This document shows, piece by piece, positions 43,622-52,214 of a DNA stretch of 52,214 nt. The notes under the pieces were generated by a model. The model searched no databases and was not told where the DNA came from. It saw only the letters and a list, made by a program, of their open reading frames with translations. Numbering within the stretch: the first letter of the stretch is position 1; every line of letters starts with the position of its first letter. The DNA is from JALOAT01 sp041677345 (GTDB lineage Bacteria; Pseudomonadota; Gammaproteobacteria; Thiohalomonadales; Thiohalomonadaceae). The position numbers and the translations under genes are program-made. The stretch lies in the NCBI GenBank assembly GCA_041677345.1, contig JBAYQE010000010.1:1-52214 (forward strand), written 5' to 3'.

Positions 43622-44324
43622 GATCGCCGCGCTGCAGCGACAGGATGTAGCTGGATACGGTGTGGGTGTCCTCGTGCTGTTCCAGCTTCACCGGCAGGTA
43701 GTCCCACTCCACCGCGCACCATAGCGTGGTGGTGCCCTTGCGCACCTTCACCGCGTTCACCGTGCCCATGGGCGTGACCACCTTCTCCCGTCCGAGGACC
43801 TGGAACTCGTAGTCCTCCACCTTGCCGCGGTCGGCCACCTGATAGTGCAGAACGGTCTCGCCGCGGGCCAGATCGTCGCGCAGCACGGCCTGGTACATGA
43901 GCTTGTCGAGTACACCCGCACTGACCGGCACTTTCTTTTCCTTGCCGTCACGCAGTGACACCACCAGCCCGCGCGTCCAATCGAAGCTCAGGCGTTCCAC
44001 CACGTCCTTGGAGCGGCCCGTATAACGGGAGAAATACTCCACGGGGTGGTAACCGCGTTCATCCTGTAGCCACTCGGAACGCTCGCGGAAGCGATCGGCC
44101 TTGAACAGCGCCACGATACCTGTGGTGTAGACATCGGTGACGAGGGTGTAGCGATTGGGGCCTACAGCCTGCAGGGTGCGCTTCATCTCGCCGATCTTCA
44201 GGCCGTTGGCATGGACTGCGTAGTGAGCGCTGAACAACGGCGGCTCCGGTGGTGCGGCGGCATGCAGGGGTGTGGTCGCGAGCAGCAGGGCGAGGACGAG
44301 CCATCGGTTCATACGTTGTTCCAT
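43590..44324 (-). CDS. DUF3108 domain periplasmic protein
   Basis: A 244-residue protein with a signal peptide ending at about LHAAA, followed by the DUF3108 pattern: FSAHYAVHANGLKIGEMKRTL, TTGIVALFKADRFRERSEW, RPVEYF-like GYHPVEYFSRYTG, and KLMYQAVLRDDLARG. The fold is probably a lipocalin-like beta barrel in the periplasm; function unknown. Start is uncertain between ATG 44324 and ATG 44312. Its 3' end overlaps the PHP gene's 3' end. Confidence 0.85.
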   Translation of the reverse strand: MEQRMNRWLVLALLLATTPLHAAAPPEPPLFSAHYAVHANGLKIGEMKRTLQAVGPNRYTLVTDVYTTGIVALFKADRFRERSEWLQDERGYHPVEYFSRYTGRSKDVVERLSFDWTRGLVVSLRDGKEKKVPVSAGVLDKLMYQAVLRDDLARGETVLHYQVADRGKVEDYEFQVLGREKVVTPMGTVNAVKVRKGTTTLWCAVEWDYLPVKLEQHEDTHTVSSYILSLQRGDLNHAAHAGSR

Positions 44325-44501
44325 GCGGGCATTCTAGCCCGCGGCTGAATGCGAAGAAAAAGCTTCAATCACCGAGGCCCTGCCAAAAAGGGCACGCAGA
44401 GCCGGGAAAATCTTGGGGAGAAACACCGTGCCTTCGAGCATTTCTTCTCCCTGGCCGTGGTCGATCTTCTCTCTTCATCCCCCGGCGCGAAAAGCCGATG
44501 C

Positions 44502-44510
44502 TGATATACT
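44502..44510 (+). promoter_or_regulatory. Extended -10 promoter of the envelope-glycan operon
   Basis: TGATATACT carries the TGn extension plus TATACT, 27 bases before ATG 44538. No strong -35. Confidence 0.5.
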
Positions 44511-44537
44511 CGCCGCCGCTTCGCCGAGACCAGGTTC

Positions 44538-46016
44538 ATGAATCTTTCCTCATCGCCAACCACTTCTGTCACGCGCTGGGTACTGCCGCTGCTGCTGGCC
44601 GGACTGCTGGCGAACGTCGTGGCCTGGCTCACCCTCGGCATCCTGCCTGACGAGGCCTATTACTGGGTGTGGTCCGAACGCCTGCAGGCGGGCTATTTCG
44701 ATCACGCGCCCCTCATCGCCTGGTTGATCCGGCCCTTCACTGCGCTGTTCGGTGCCAACGCCCCGGTCATACGCCTCCCCAGTGTCCTCGGCTGGTTGGT
44801 GGGCGTGGGCCTGGCCTTTGACCTGGCACGCCGACTGTACGGGCCTACAGCCGGCTGGCTGGCGGTCCTGGCGTGGGCGACCCTGCCCATCGTGCAGGTG
44901 GGTTTTCACATCAATACCCCCGATACGCCCCTGGTGCTGTTCACCTGGCTCACCTTCTACTTTGCCGTGCGGGCCCTCGCCGATGAGCGCCCGGCCTGGT
45001 GGTACGCGGCGGGTGCGAGTGCCGGCCTGTGCATGCTCGGCAAGTACCCGGGGCTGCTGGTGCCGGTTGCCGTGTTGGGGGGGCTCGTGTTCAGCGCCGT
45101 GGGCCGCCGCCACCTGGGCACGCGCGGACCCTGGCTGGGCGCCGTGCTCGCCGCGGTGATCGTGTCGCCCATGGTGATCTGGAACGCCCTGCATGACTGG
45201 ATCTCGTTCGGCTTCCAATTTGGTCACGGGGTACAAGCCCGGGTGGACGCCCCGTTGGCCATGGCCGGCCAATTCCTCGCCGGGCAACTGGCGGTGGCGC
45301 TGCCCTGGACCTGGTTTGCCATGGCCTTCGCGGCGCTGCCCACGCGCGCCCATCGCACCGCCGGTCCCGCTTTCTGGGTGCTGGCGGCGGGCTTCTGGCT
45401 ACCGCTGGTGGTGTTCGGCCTGGCCGGCCTCACCGCCAAGAGCCATCCCAACTGGCCAGTAAGTGCCTACGTACCCGGCGTGGTGCTGCTGGCCGGCGTT
45501 CTGGCGCACTGGATCGGGCGGCGGGCGGTGGTCGCGACCATCATCGGCTCGGTGCTGTTCTCCTATCTGCTGGTGAATCTCATCCGCTTTCCCCACTGGG
45601 TGGCGGCCCTCGGTGTGCCGTTGCCACCCCAGCGCACCCAACTGAGCCAAGCGTATGGCTGGGAGCAGGTGGGTGAGGCGGTGAAAGCTCGGCTCACCGG
45701 ACGCGAAGACTGCCTGGTGGTGGGGGACCGGCTGCAGGGCACCGCCATGCTGGCGTTGCTCATCGGCGATACCCGGCGCGTGATCGTTTCGAACGCCACC
45801 CGCCTTAATCAGTTCCATCTGTGGCAACGTGAGAACCCGCCGGCCGTCGAGCAGCTCTGCCTGTACGTGGCCCAGTTCGAGGAGGACAAGGCCCCACCGG
45901 TGACGCTGCACCTGCCGGAGCAGGGGAACTGGAGGCTGGACCAGGTCATCACCCACCACAACCCGGATGCTTCAGTGCGCAAGACCGCGTTGTACGTGCC
46001 GGTGTTGTCACCCTGA
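44538..46016 (+). CDS. GT39/PMT-type (ArnT-like) membrane glycosyltransferase
   Basis: A 492-residue polytopic membrane protein using a polyprenyl-phosphate sugar donor. The first periplasmic loop holds the catalytic acid pattern GILPDEAYYWVWSERLQAGYFDHAPLIAW (Asp-Glu, then Phe-Asp-His), typical of the PMT_2 branch. About eleven to twelve membrane segments run to about residue 350, then a soluble C-terminal domain of about 120 residues. Likely adds a sugar to lipid A, another lipid or a protein at the periplasmic face. First gene of a four-gene run, with 11 bases to the next. Confidence 0.88.
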   Translation: MNLSSSPTTSVTRWVLPLLLAGLLANVVAWLTLGILPDEAYYWVWSERLQAGYFDHAPLIAWLIRPFTALFGANAPVIRLPSVLGWLVGVGLAFDLARRLYGPTAGWLAVLAWATLPIVQVGFHINTPDTPLVLFTWLTFYFAVRALADERPAWWYAAGASAGLCMLGKYPGLLVPVAVLGGLVFSAVGRRHLGTRGPWLGAVLAAVIVSPMVIWNALHDWISFGFQFGHGVQARVDAPLAMAGQFLAGQLAVALPWTWFAMAFAALPTRAHRTAGPAFWVLAAGFWLPLVVFGLAGLTAKSHPNWPVSAYVPGVVLLAGVLAHWIGRRAVVATIIGSVLFSYLLVNLIRFPHWVAALGVPLPPQRTQLSQAYGWEQVGEAVKARLTGREDCLVVGDRLQGTAMLALLIGDTRRVIVSNATRLNQFHLWQRENPPAVEQLCLYVAQFEEDKAPPVTLHLPEQGNWRLDQVITHHNPDASVRKTALYVPVLSP

Positions 46017-46027
46017 TTCAGGGGCCT

Positions 46028-47554
46028 TTGCGTTACAATGCCGGCCCTTTGACGCCGGAACCCTTCGACTTGGCCTCGCTCGCTATCGCCACCGCCGATC
46101 CCGCCCGCACCCTGGCTTCCGCCCGGGCCGCGCTGGCACTCGTGCTTGGCTTGACGGCCCTGCATCTGCTGGTGGCCGGACGTTTCGATCTGGGGGTGGA
46201 CGAGGCCCATTACGCCCTGTTCGGGCAGTGGCTGGACTGGAGCTATTTCGACCATCCGCCCATGGTGGGCTGGATGCAGGCCCTGGCCATGGCGTTGTTC
46301 GGCAATGGCGAGCTGGCCCTGCGCCTGTGGCCCATCACCCTGGGGGCGGCCGCCGGGCTGCTCACCTATCGTCTGGCCCGCGAGCTGTTTCCCGAGGACT
46401 CGCCGTGGACCGCCTTCCTGGCGGTGGCGGTGCTCGAATCAGCGCTGATCTTCCAACTGGTGTCCATGGCCATGGTGCCCGAGGACCCGCTGCTGGTGTT
46501 CGGCCTGGGCGGTGCCCTGTGCCTGTTCCGCGCGGTACGCGATGACCGCCTGCGCGACTGGCTGATGGTCGGGCTGCTGTTCGGCCTGGCCGGCCTGTCC
46601 AAGTATACGGCGGTGGTGCTGGTGGCTACGGCCCTGTTGTTCCTGCTCGCCGAGCGCGGCTGGCGCGGCTTGCTCCGTCCCGGCCCCTGGCTGGCCGCGA
46701 CCGTGGCTTTCGTGTTGATACTGCCGGTGCTGTGGTGGAACCTGCGCCACGACTGGATCTCCTTCGCCTACCAGTGGGGCCACGGCGCGCCGGATCGCGC
46801 CTGGGAACTGCCGCGTTTCCTGCTTTCCTTCACCGGCCAACTGCTGGCCTATGCACCGGGCATCGTGATCTTCGGCATGGCCGCGCTGTGGGCGGCACGC
46901 CGTGAGCGTGCGCACCCCGGGGTGCGTTTTTCACTCCTTTTGGCAATGCCGCCGCTGCTGCTGTTCGCCTGGAGCGGGGGCCTGGAGGAGACCCTGCCCC
47001 ACTGGACGCTGCTGGCCTGGGCGGGCCTGGCGCCGCTCACCGCGCGCTGGCTGCACGTGCGCTGGTCGCGCCGGGGCGTGCGCTGGGGGGCCTGGGGCTC
47101 ACTGGGCTATTCCACCGTGCTGGTGCTGCTCGTGCACACCCAGTTGTTGGTGCCGTGGCTCCCGTTTCCCGCCCATGCCCATCCGCTCGGTGACCTCTAC
47201 GGCTGGCGCGAGGCCGCCGTGCGGGGGGCCGAGCTGCAGGCAGACCTGGGCGAGGGCGCCGGCCTGTTCGTGGGCAACTGGTCGCTGGCCAGCCGCGTGG
47301 CCTGGTACAGCGGGCGTCCGGTGCAGGTGATCGACAGCCGCTTCGACCAATTCGACCTCTGGTATGGCACGCCGCAGGCGGGTGCATACGGCGTGCTGAT
47401 CGTCCCCGAGCGCTATGCCGAACGACCACGCGCCAGCGGTGTGGCGCGCTTCGCCCATTGTGAGCCCCTGGATGCGACGCGCTGGGCGCTGGGTGACACA
47501 CCGGTACACACCTTCCATTTCTTTCACTGCCGCGGTTATCGGGAGCAGGCATGA
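46028..47554 (+). CDS. GT39/PMT-type membrane glycosyltransferase, second copy
   Basis: A 508-residue paralogue of the preceding gene with the same loop (GVDEAHYALFGQWLDWSYFDHPPMVGW) and layout. Only TTG starts are available: 46028 (shown, with GGGG just upstream), 46049 or 46070. The first membrane segment begins near residue 33, so all are possible. A TACAAT at 46034-46039, if a promoter, would favour a later start. The 3' end overlaps the PAP2 fusion gene by 4 bases. Donor and acceptor are unknown. Confidence 0.85.
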   Translation: MRYNAGPLTPEPFDLASLAIATADPARTLASARAALALVLGLTALHLLVAGRFDLGVDEAHYALFGQWLDWSYFDHPPMVGWMQALAMALFGNGELALRLWPITLGAAAGLLTYRLARELFPEDSPWTAFLAVAVLESALIFQLVSMAMVPEDPLLVFGLGGALCLFRAVRDDRLRDWLMVGLLFGLAGLSKYTAVVLVATALLFLLAERGWRGLLRPGPWLAATVAFVLILPVLWWNLRHDWISFAYQWGHGAPDRAWELPRFLLSFTGQLLAYAPGIVIFGMAALWAARRERAHPGVRFSLLLAMPPLLLFAWSGGLEETLPHWTLLAWAGLAPLTARWLHVRWSRRGVRWGAWGSLGYSTVLVLLVHTQLLVPWLPFPAHAHPLGDLYGWREAAVRGAELQADLGEGAGLFVGNWSLASRVAWYSGRPVQVIDSRFDQFDLWYGTPQAGAYGVLIVPERYAERPRASGVARFAHCEPLDATRWALGDTPVHTFHFFHCRGYREQA

Positions 47555-49326
47555 GTTGGGCCACTGATCGTTGGCGCGATCCCTGGGTATGGGTGCTGCC
47601 CCTGCTGGCCGGCCTGCTGCTGGCGGGGTTGTGGGAGTCCGAGCTCAATCGCACCGTGTTTCTCGCCATCAACAGCGTCGGCCTGCATACGGCGGCCTCG
47701 CTGTGGTCCAACATCACCGTACTGGGCGACTCGCTGGTGGTGTTCACCCTGGCGCTGGTGTTCGTGGGGCGTTATCCGCGCCTGGTGTGGGCGTTGGTGA
47801 TCGCCGCGCTGCTCGCCACCTTCGTGGTGCACGGTTTCAAGGAGTGGCTCAACCTCTATCGGCCCCCCGCGGTATTCGGCACCGGCGAGATCAACGTCAT
47901 CGGCACGGCCCACAAGGCCGTGTCCTTCCCCTCGGGCCACACCACGGCGGTATTCACGCTGGTGGCGTTGCTGTGCCTGCAGGAGGATCTGTCCCGCGGT
48001 ATCAAGTTCACGCTCATCGGCTGGGCCACCCTGGTGGGTATTTCACGCATCGTGGTGGGCGTGCACTGGCCCACGGACGTGCTGGGCGGTGCTGCCATGG
48101 GCTGGTCGTGCGCCGCCTTTGGCATGTGGCTGGCGCCGCGCGTGGGCTGGGGGCTCACACCACGGGCACAGCGTCTGTTCGCCGTGATCCTGGTGCTGGC
48201 GGCGCTGAGCCTGGTGTTCTTCCACGATAGCGGTTATCCGCAGGCACGCGTGCTGGAGGTGCTCATCGCGCTCGGCTCCCTGGCGGTGGCCTTACCGGGT
48301 CTGCGTCGTGTGTTCCGCCAGGCCCGGGAGGAGGCACGCGAGCACGCCGCCCTGCGCGCCCTGGAAGAAGACGAGGAACCCGAAAAGCGTCCGCGCCTGG
48401 CGGCTGTGCTGGTGCGCCTTGCGGTCACGGTGCTCATCTTCGCACTCATATTCCGTTCCATTGATTTCGCCGGTGTACAGGCGGTACTGGCCGATTTGGT
48501 GCCGCGCCTGCTCGGCCTGGCCATCATCTTCCAACTGCTTTCCACCGCGCTCGCCTCCTATCGCTGGCGGTTGCTCATGCGGCCGCTGGGTTTCCCCATG
48601 GGCTTCGAGTTTTACCTGAAGAGCTACTTCAAGGGCAGCTTCTTCAACCAGGGGCTGCCTACCAGCATCGGTGGCGATGCCGTGCGCATGCTGGATGTGG
48701 CAGGACAGGGTTTCAAAAAACGCGAGGCGTTCTACGGCGTGTTCATCGACCGGGTGCTCGGCCTGGTGGGCCTGCTGGCGCTGAACATGGCGGCCAGTGC
48801 CCTGGCGCCCGGGCTGCTTCCTGCGGGTGTGTCTGCCACCATCAACGCCCTTGTGGGCCTGGGTATCGCAGGCTTCCTGGGCTTGTTGTTGCTGCGACGC
48901 ATAGTCCTGCTGCAGCGCTGGCAGCTGCTGCGTCCTTTCTACACCATCTCCCAGCGACTCGCCGCCGTGCTCGGACAGCCCCGCGAGGCGCTGGTGCAGG
49001 CCGGCCTGTCGGTGGCGGTGCATGTGCTGTCCCTGGTGGCGATTTTTTTGATTGGCCGCAGCGTGGGGCTGGAATACGATTTGACCACTTTCATGGTGGT
49101 GGTACCGCCGGTGATTCTGCTCACCCTCATTCCGGTGTCGCTGGCCGGCTGGGGCGTGCGCGAGGGCGCCATGATCGGATTGTTCACGCTCATCGGTGCC
49201 AGCAAGGCGGCGGTACTCTCCATGTCGCTGCTGTATGGCATGGTGCTGGTGCTCACCAGCCTCCCGGGCTTCTATGTGTACCTGACAAACAATCTGGGAC
49301 GCGGGAGGGTGACCGGTGATGCGTGA
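47551..49326 (+). CDS. PAP2 phosphatase fused to a flippase-like (LPG synthase TM) domain
   Basis: A 591-residue membrane protein with two parts. Residues 1-250 are a PAP2 lipid phosphatase: KEWLNLYRPP, SFPSGHTT (127-130 is PSGH), and SRIVVGVHWPTDVLGG (Arg166, His172, Asp176), so the catalytic triad is complete. After a charged linker (about 255-285) comes an LPG_synthase_TM/UPF0104 domain: YRWRLLMRPLGFPMGFEFYLKSYFKGSFFNQGLPTSIGGDAVRM, and VSLAGWGVREGAMI near the end. A fused phosphatase and lipid translocase would suit recycling of a polyprenyl-phosphate or lipid carrier used by the two GT39 enzymes. Confidence 0.88.
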   Translation: MSWATDRWRDPWVWVLPLLAGLLLAGLWESELNRTVFLAINSVGLHTAASLWSNITVLGDSLVVFTLALVFVGRYPRLVWALVIAALLATFVVHGFKEWLNLYRPPAVFGTGEINVIGTAHKAVSFPSGHTTAVFTLVALLCLQEDLSRGIKFTLIGWATLVGISRIVVGVHWPTDVLGGAAMGWSCAAFGMWLAPRVGWGLTPRAQRLFAVILVLAALSLVFFHDSGYPQARVLEVLIALGSLAVALPGLRRVFRQAREEAREHAALRALEEDEEPEKRPRLAAVLVRLAVTVLIFALIFRSIDFAGVQAVLADLVPRLLGLAIIFQLLSTALASYRWRLLMRPLGFPMGFEFYLKSYFKGSFFNQGLPTSIGGDAVRMLDVAGQGFKKREAFYGVFIDRVLGLVGLLALNMAASALAPGLLPAGVSATINALVGLGIAGFLGLLLLRRIVLLQRWQLLRPFYTISQRLAAVLGQPREALVQAGLSVAVHVLSLVAIFLIGRSVGLEYDLTTFMVVVPPVILLTLIPVSLAGWGVREGAMIGLFTLIGASKAAVLSMSLLYGMVLVLTSLPGFYVYLTNNLGRGRVTGDA

Positions 49327-49394
49327 TACCTTGTGGTCCCATCGGCCAAATCCTGCGTGACCTCTAGCGTGCAAACCTTCAACGGACTCGAGCC

Positions 49395-50615
49395 ATGAAT
49401 GTCGACACCATGCGCCGCATCGATTACTGGGCAGGCATCCCGCTGTGTTTCCTGGTGTCTGCCGTACAGCGTGTGGTGCGCTGGCTGCGGCCTCGCCCGG
49501 AGCAACGTCCAAAAAACGTGCTCTTCGTGGAGCTCTCCGAAATGGGTAGCGCCATCATCGTCGACCCGGCCATGCGCAAGCTTCAGCGTGCAGTGGATGC
49601 CAACCTGCATTTCGTGATTTTCAAGAGCAATGCCGTCAGCCTGCGCCTGCTCGGCACGGTGCCGGAGGAGAATGTGTTCACCTTGCGCGCCGACGGGCTT
49701 TTCTCACTGGCCGTGGACACCCTGCGCTTTTTCCTCTGGACACGCCGTCGCCGTATCGACACAGTGATCGATCTCGAGCTCTTCTCGCGTTTCACGGCCC
49801 TGCTCACAGGGATGTCAGGTGCCACCAACCGCATCGGTTTTCACGCCTTCCACAACGAAGGCCTGTACCGCGGCAGCATGCTCACCCATCGCGTGGCCTA
49901 CAACCCGCATATCCACATCGCCAAGAACTTCGTCGCCTTGGTGGATGCGGCACTGATGAGCCATGACGAATTGCCTTTCTCCAAGCGCGCGGTCACAGAC
50001 GACGAAATCGTACTCGCCAGGGCGGAGGTGAACGAAGAGGCCAAGCAGGCCATGCGTGCGCGCGTGCGCGAGGATTTCGCCGATTACGACCCGGCCCGGC
50101 ATCGCCTGGTGCTCATCAATCCCAATGCCAGCGACCTGCTGCCACAGCGCCGCTGGATGCCCGACAACTTCGTCATGCTCATGCGCAAGGTGCTGGCAAC
50201 CTGGCCCGATGTGTTGATCCTCATCACCGGTGCACCCGGTGAGCGCGAGCAGGCCGCAGGCCTGAAGCAGCGGGTCGCCGACGAGCGCTGTATCAATTTC
50301 GCGGGCCGCGTGAAGTTTGCCGAATTGCCCGCCCTCTACAGCGTTGCCACCCTCATGGTCACCAACGACTCGGGCCCGGGCCATTTCTCAGCCGTCACCG
50401 ATCTGCACACCTTCGTAATCTTCGGGCCCGAGACGCCACGCCTGTACGGCTCGCTCGGCAATAGCACGCCCATTTTCGCGGGCCTGGCCTGCTCGCCCTG
50501 CGTGAGTGCCTCGAACCACCGCAAGACACCGTGCGTGGACAATGTCTGCCTGAAGGTGATCACGCCCGAGCAGGTGTTCGACACCATCCGCCCTGCACTG
50601 GACACCGGTACCTGA
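49395..50615 (+). CDS. Glycosyltransferase family 9 (heptosyltransferase-like)
   Basis: A 406-residue GT-B enzyme of the ADP-heptose:LPS type. N-terminus NVLFVELSEMGSAIIVDPAMRKLQ matches the GT9 first strand. In the donor domain are LVLINPNASDLLPQRRWMPDNFVML, LITGAPGEREQAAGL, INFAGRVKFAELPALYSVATLMVTNDSGPGHFSAV, and a Cys-containing ACSPCVSASNHRKTPC near the end. It probably adds a sugar to LPS core or a related glycan. It ends the envelope-glycan run, 68 bases after the PAP2 fusion, and is convergent with the sensor kinase. Confidence 0.9.
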   Translation: MNVDTMRRIDYWAGIPLCFLVSAVQRVVRWLRPRPEQRPKNVLFVELSEMGSAIIVDPAMRKLQRAVDANLHFVIFKSNAVSLRLLGTVPEENVFTLRADGLFSLAVDTLRFFLWTRRRRIDTVIDLELFSRFTALLTGMSGATNRIGFHAFHNEGLYRGSMLTHRVAYNPHIHIAKNFVALVDAALMSHDELPFSKRAVTDDEIVLARAEVNEEAKQAMRARVREDFADYDPARHRLVLINPNASDLLPQRRWMPDNFVMLMRKVLATWPDVLILITGAPGEREQAAGLKQRVADERCINFAGRVKFAELPALYSVATLMVTNDSGPGHFSAVTDLHTFVIFGPETPRLYGSLGNSTPIFAGLACSPCVSASNHRKTPCVDNVCLKVITPEQVFDTIRPALDTGT

Positions 50616-50651
50616 ACCACAAACGCCTCCCGGGGCAGGGGTAGCCCTCGC

Positions 50652-52214
50652 TCACCCGCCTTGCTCGCTACGGGCGCCCAAGTCCGACAGGCTGCCAGGG
50701 GCGCTCCGTGTCGGGCGTCGTTCAGCAAAGCGTGCCAATACCCGGTACAGTTCATCAGGCCGCAAGGGTTTGCTCACGTGGGCGTCCATGCCTGCGGCGC
50801 TGAAAGCCTGCTGTTCTTCGGGCAGGGCATTGGCGGTGAGCGCCACGATGGGTACACCTGCCTTGGCGGGATCGTTCAGCCGGCGGATGCGGCGCGTGGC
50901 CTCGAGTCCGTCCACCTCGGGCATCTGCACGTCCATCAATACGACGTCCACGTCTTCGGCCATCAGGCGTTCGACGGCTTCACGACCATTCTCGGCCTCG
51001 AGCACCGCATGGCCCTTCTTCTGGAGCAGCATGCGGACGACCCGGCGGTTGATCTCGCCGTCCTCGGCCACCAGGATGCGCAAGCTGTGCTGTTTCCCTG
51101 TTGACGACAGCGGTTCCGTATCCGCCTTGGCCGGTGCTGTCGTGGGTTGTACGGTGAGCACGAAGAAGAAGCGACTGCCGATGCCCGGTTGACTCTCGAC
51201 ATCGATGCTGCCGCCCATGGCGCTGACCAGTCGCTTGCAGATGGCGAGACCCAACCCGGTGCCACCGAACTTGCGGCTGATACTGGAGTCGGCCTGGGAA
51301 AAGTCGGTGAACAAGCGGCTCCGGTCCGCCGGCGAGATGCCGATGCCGGTGTCTTGCACTGAGAACAACAACTGGCACAGCGAGCTTCCCGGCTCGTGGT
51401 CTTCCACCTGGACCGAGAGGTCGACACGGCCTTCAGTGGTGAATTTCACCGCGTTGCCTACCAGGTTCTGCAGCACTTGGCGCAGTCGCACCGGATCGCC
51501 GAACACCCACTCCGGCACCTTCGGGTCGACCTTGAGTGTGAGTTCGAGCGACTTCTCCTTGGCCAGGGCAGAATTGAGCAACATGATGTCCTCGAGTATG
51601 CGGCGCAATTCCATGGGCCGCTTTTCCAGAACCAACTTGCCCGCCTCGATCTTCGACAGATCCAGTACGTCGTCGAGGATGACCAGCAAGGCCTCGCCGG
51701 AGGCCGCGATGGTATCGACGTATTCGCGTTGCTTTCTGGACAGGCGAGTATCGCGCAGCAGGTACACCATACCGAGCACGCCGTTCATGGGCGTCCGAAT
51801 CTCGTGACTCATGGTGGCGAGGAAGTTGCTTTTCACTCGCATGGCATTGGACGTAGCCTCTTCGCTGGACTTCACCGACTGGAACAGGTCTGACACTACT
51901 CTCCATCCCAGCACCAGCAAGCCCAGGGCGGCCAGCGCGACCACCAGCAGGCGCGAGCGCACCTCCTCGCGCACCTGCTCGAAAAAGGCATTGCTCGACC
52001 GGTAGGTCGCGATGCCGAGCAACTCGCTGCCGTCGCGGGAATACAGGGGGATACGGTTGGCGAAGCAGGTGGCACAGGGTTCGCCGCGGCGAACGTCCAG
52101 GCTGCCCTCGGCCACCTGCACCGACTGGTAGTCGACCTTCACCTCCAGTCCTTCCACGAAAGGCGCACCCGTGTTCGGATCGACCAGGACGAGGATCTCG
52201 TCCATGGCGTCCCG
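50652..52214 (-). CDS. Hybrid sensor histidine kinase, 5' end cut
   Basis: 520 residues are visible; the frame stays open to the window edge, so the true start is outside, and ATG 52205 is internal. Order from the visible N-terminus: the end of an extracytoplasmic sensor domain with GEPCATCFANRIPLYS, a membrane segment, the H-box FLATMSHEIRTPMNG with the phospho-accepting His, an HATPase domain (DPVRLRQVLQNLVGNAVKF, DTGIGI, GGTGLGLAI), and a receiver domain with the phospho-accepting Asp in VVLMDVQMPEVDG and the KPLRPDEL Lys. There is no output domain, so phosphotransfer to another protein is expected. Confidence 0.93.
   Translation of the reverse strand, partial: RDAMDEILVLVDPNTGAPFVEGLEVKVDYQSVQVAEGSLDVRRGEPCATCFANRIPLYSRDGSELLGIATYRSSNAFFEQVREEVRSRLLVVALAALGLLVLGWRVVSDLFQSVKSSEEATSNAMRVKSNFLATMSHEIRTPMNGVLGMVYLLRDTRLSRKQREYVDTIAASGEALLVILDDVLDLSKIEAGKLVLEKRPMELRRILEDIMLLNSALAKEKSLELTLKVDPKVPEWVFGDPVRLRQVLQNLVGNAVKFTTEGRVDLSVQVEDHEPGSSLCQLLFSVQDTGIGISPADRSRLFTDFSQADSSISRKFGGTGLGLAICKRLVSAMGGSIDVESQPGIGSRFFFVLTVQPTTAPAKADTEPLSSTGKQHSLRILVAEDGEINRRVVRMLLQKKGHAVLEAENGREAVERLMAEDVDVVLMDVQMPEVDGLEATRRIRRLNDPAKAGVPIVALTANALPEEQQAFSAAGMDAHVSKPLRPDELYRVLARFAERRPTRSAPGSLSDLGARSEQGG

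Noticed and set aside
44350..44500. Diverged G-rich repeat upstream of the GT39 operon
   Set aside because: Units such as CACCGAGGCCCTG and GGGCACGCAGAG faintly recall the other repeats, but no convincing pair of arms could be aligned by eye.
1..52214. tRNA, rRNA, riboswitch or transposase genes
   Set aside because: No cloverleaf, conserved rRNA segment, known riboswitch core or transposase motif was recognised on either strand.

Overview
The window is about 52 kb of high-GC DNA from a gammaproteobacterium. The argument is gene content and order. The right-hand half carries a backbone familiar from Pseudomonas and related polar-flagellated gammaproteobacteria: motY-argG with a glyoxalase I nearby, rsxABCDGE-nth, then metG, mrp and dcd. 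A MotY-type stator protein implies polar flagella. Nickel-type GlxI residues and a six-subunit Rnf/Rsx complex fit the same group. I cannot name the species.

Region 1 (1-24,031) is a large surface-polysaccharide locus. It holds a Wzx-like flippase, an O-antigen-ligase/polymerase-type membrane protein, five glycosyltransferases, a bifunctional mannose-1-phosphate guanylyltransferase/isomerase, two polysaccharide deacetylases, two GNAT-type acyltransferases, an ATP-grasp ligase and a low-molecular-weight tyrosine phosphatase. It also holds secreted proteins likely to act on or bind glycan: a lectin/lyase-fold protein, a right-handed beta-helix protein, an Asp-box propeller with a GlyGly-type sorting tail, and two Gly-rich lipoproteins. 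Genes switch strand repeatedly, so there are many small transcription units rather than one operon. No outer-membrane export protein, chain-length regulator or initiating transferase is in view; these may lie to the left. The beta-helix and lectin-fold proteins end in the same short C-terminal sequence, which I regard as the most interesting protein-level signal here.

Region 2 (24,191-31,942) holds motY (with a FliA-like promoter), argG, a PAS-GGDEF-EAL protein, gloA, a methyltransferase, a DUF1841 gene and nth. Region 3 (32,022-42,082) is the Rnf/Rsx operon on the minus strand, then metG, mrp and dcd. Almost every gap between 31 and 42.2 kb holds a non-coding inverted repeat. In several, a G-rich outer inverted repeat brackets a different REPIN-like core. 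I saw no such element in the polysaccharide locus.

Region 4 (42,197-52,214) contains a membrane-embedded PHP phosphoesterase, a DUF3108 protein, and an envelope-glycan operon: two GT39-type transferases, a PAP2 phosphatase fused to a flippase-like LPG-synthase domain, and a GT9 heptosyltransferase-like enzyme. It ends in a hybrid sensor kinase cut by the window edge. No rRNA, tRNA, CRISPR array or transposase gene was seen.
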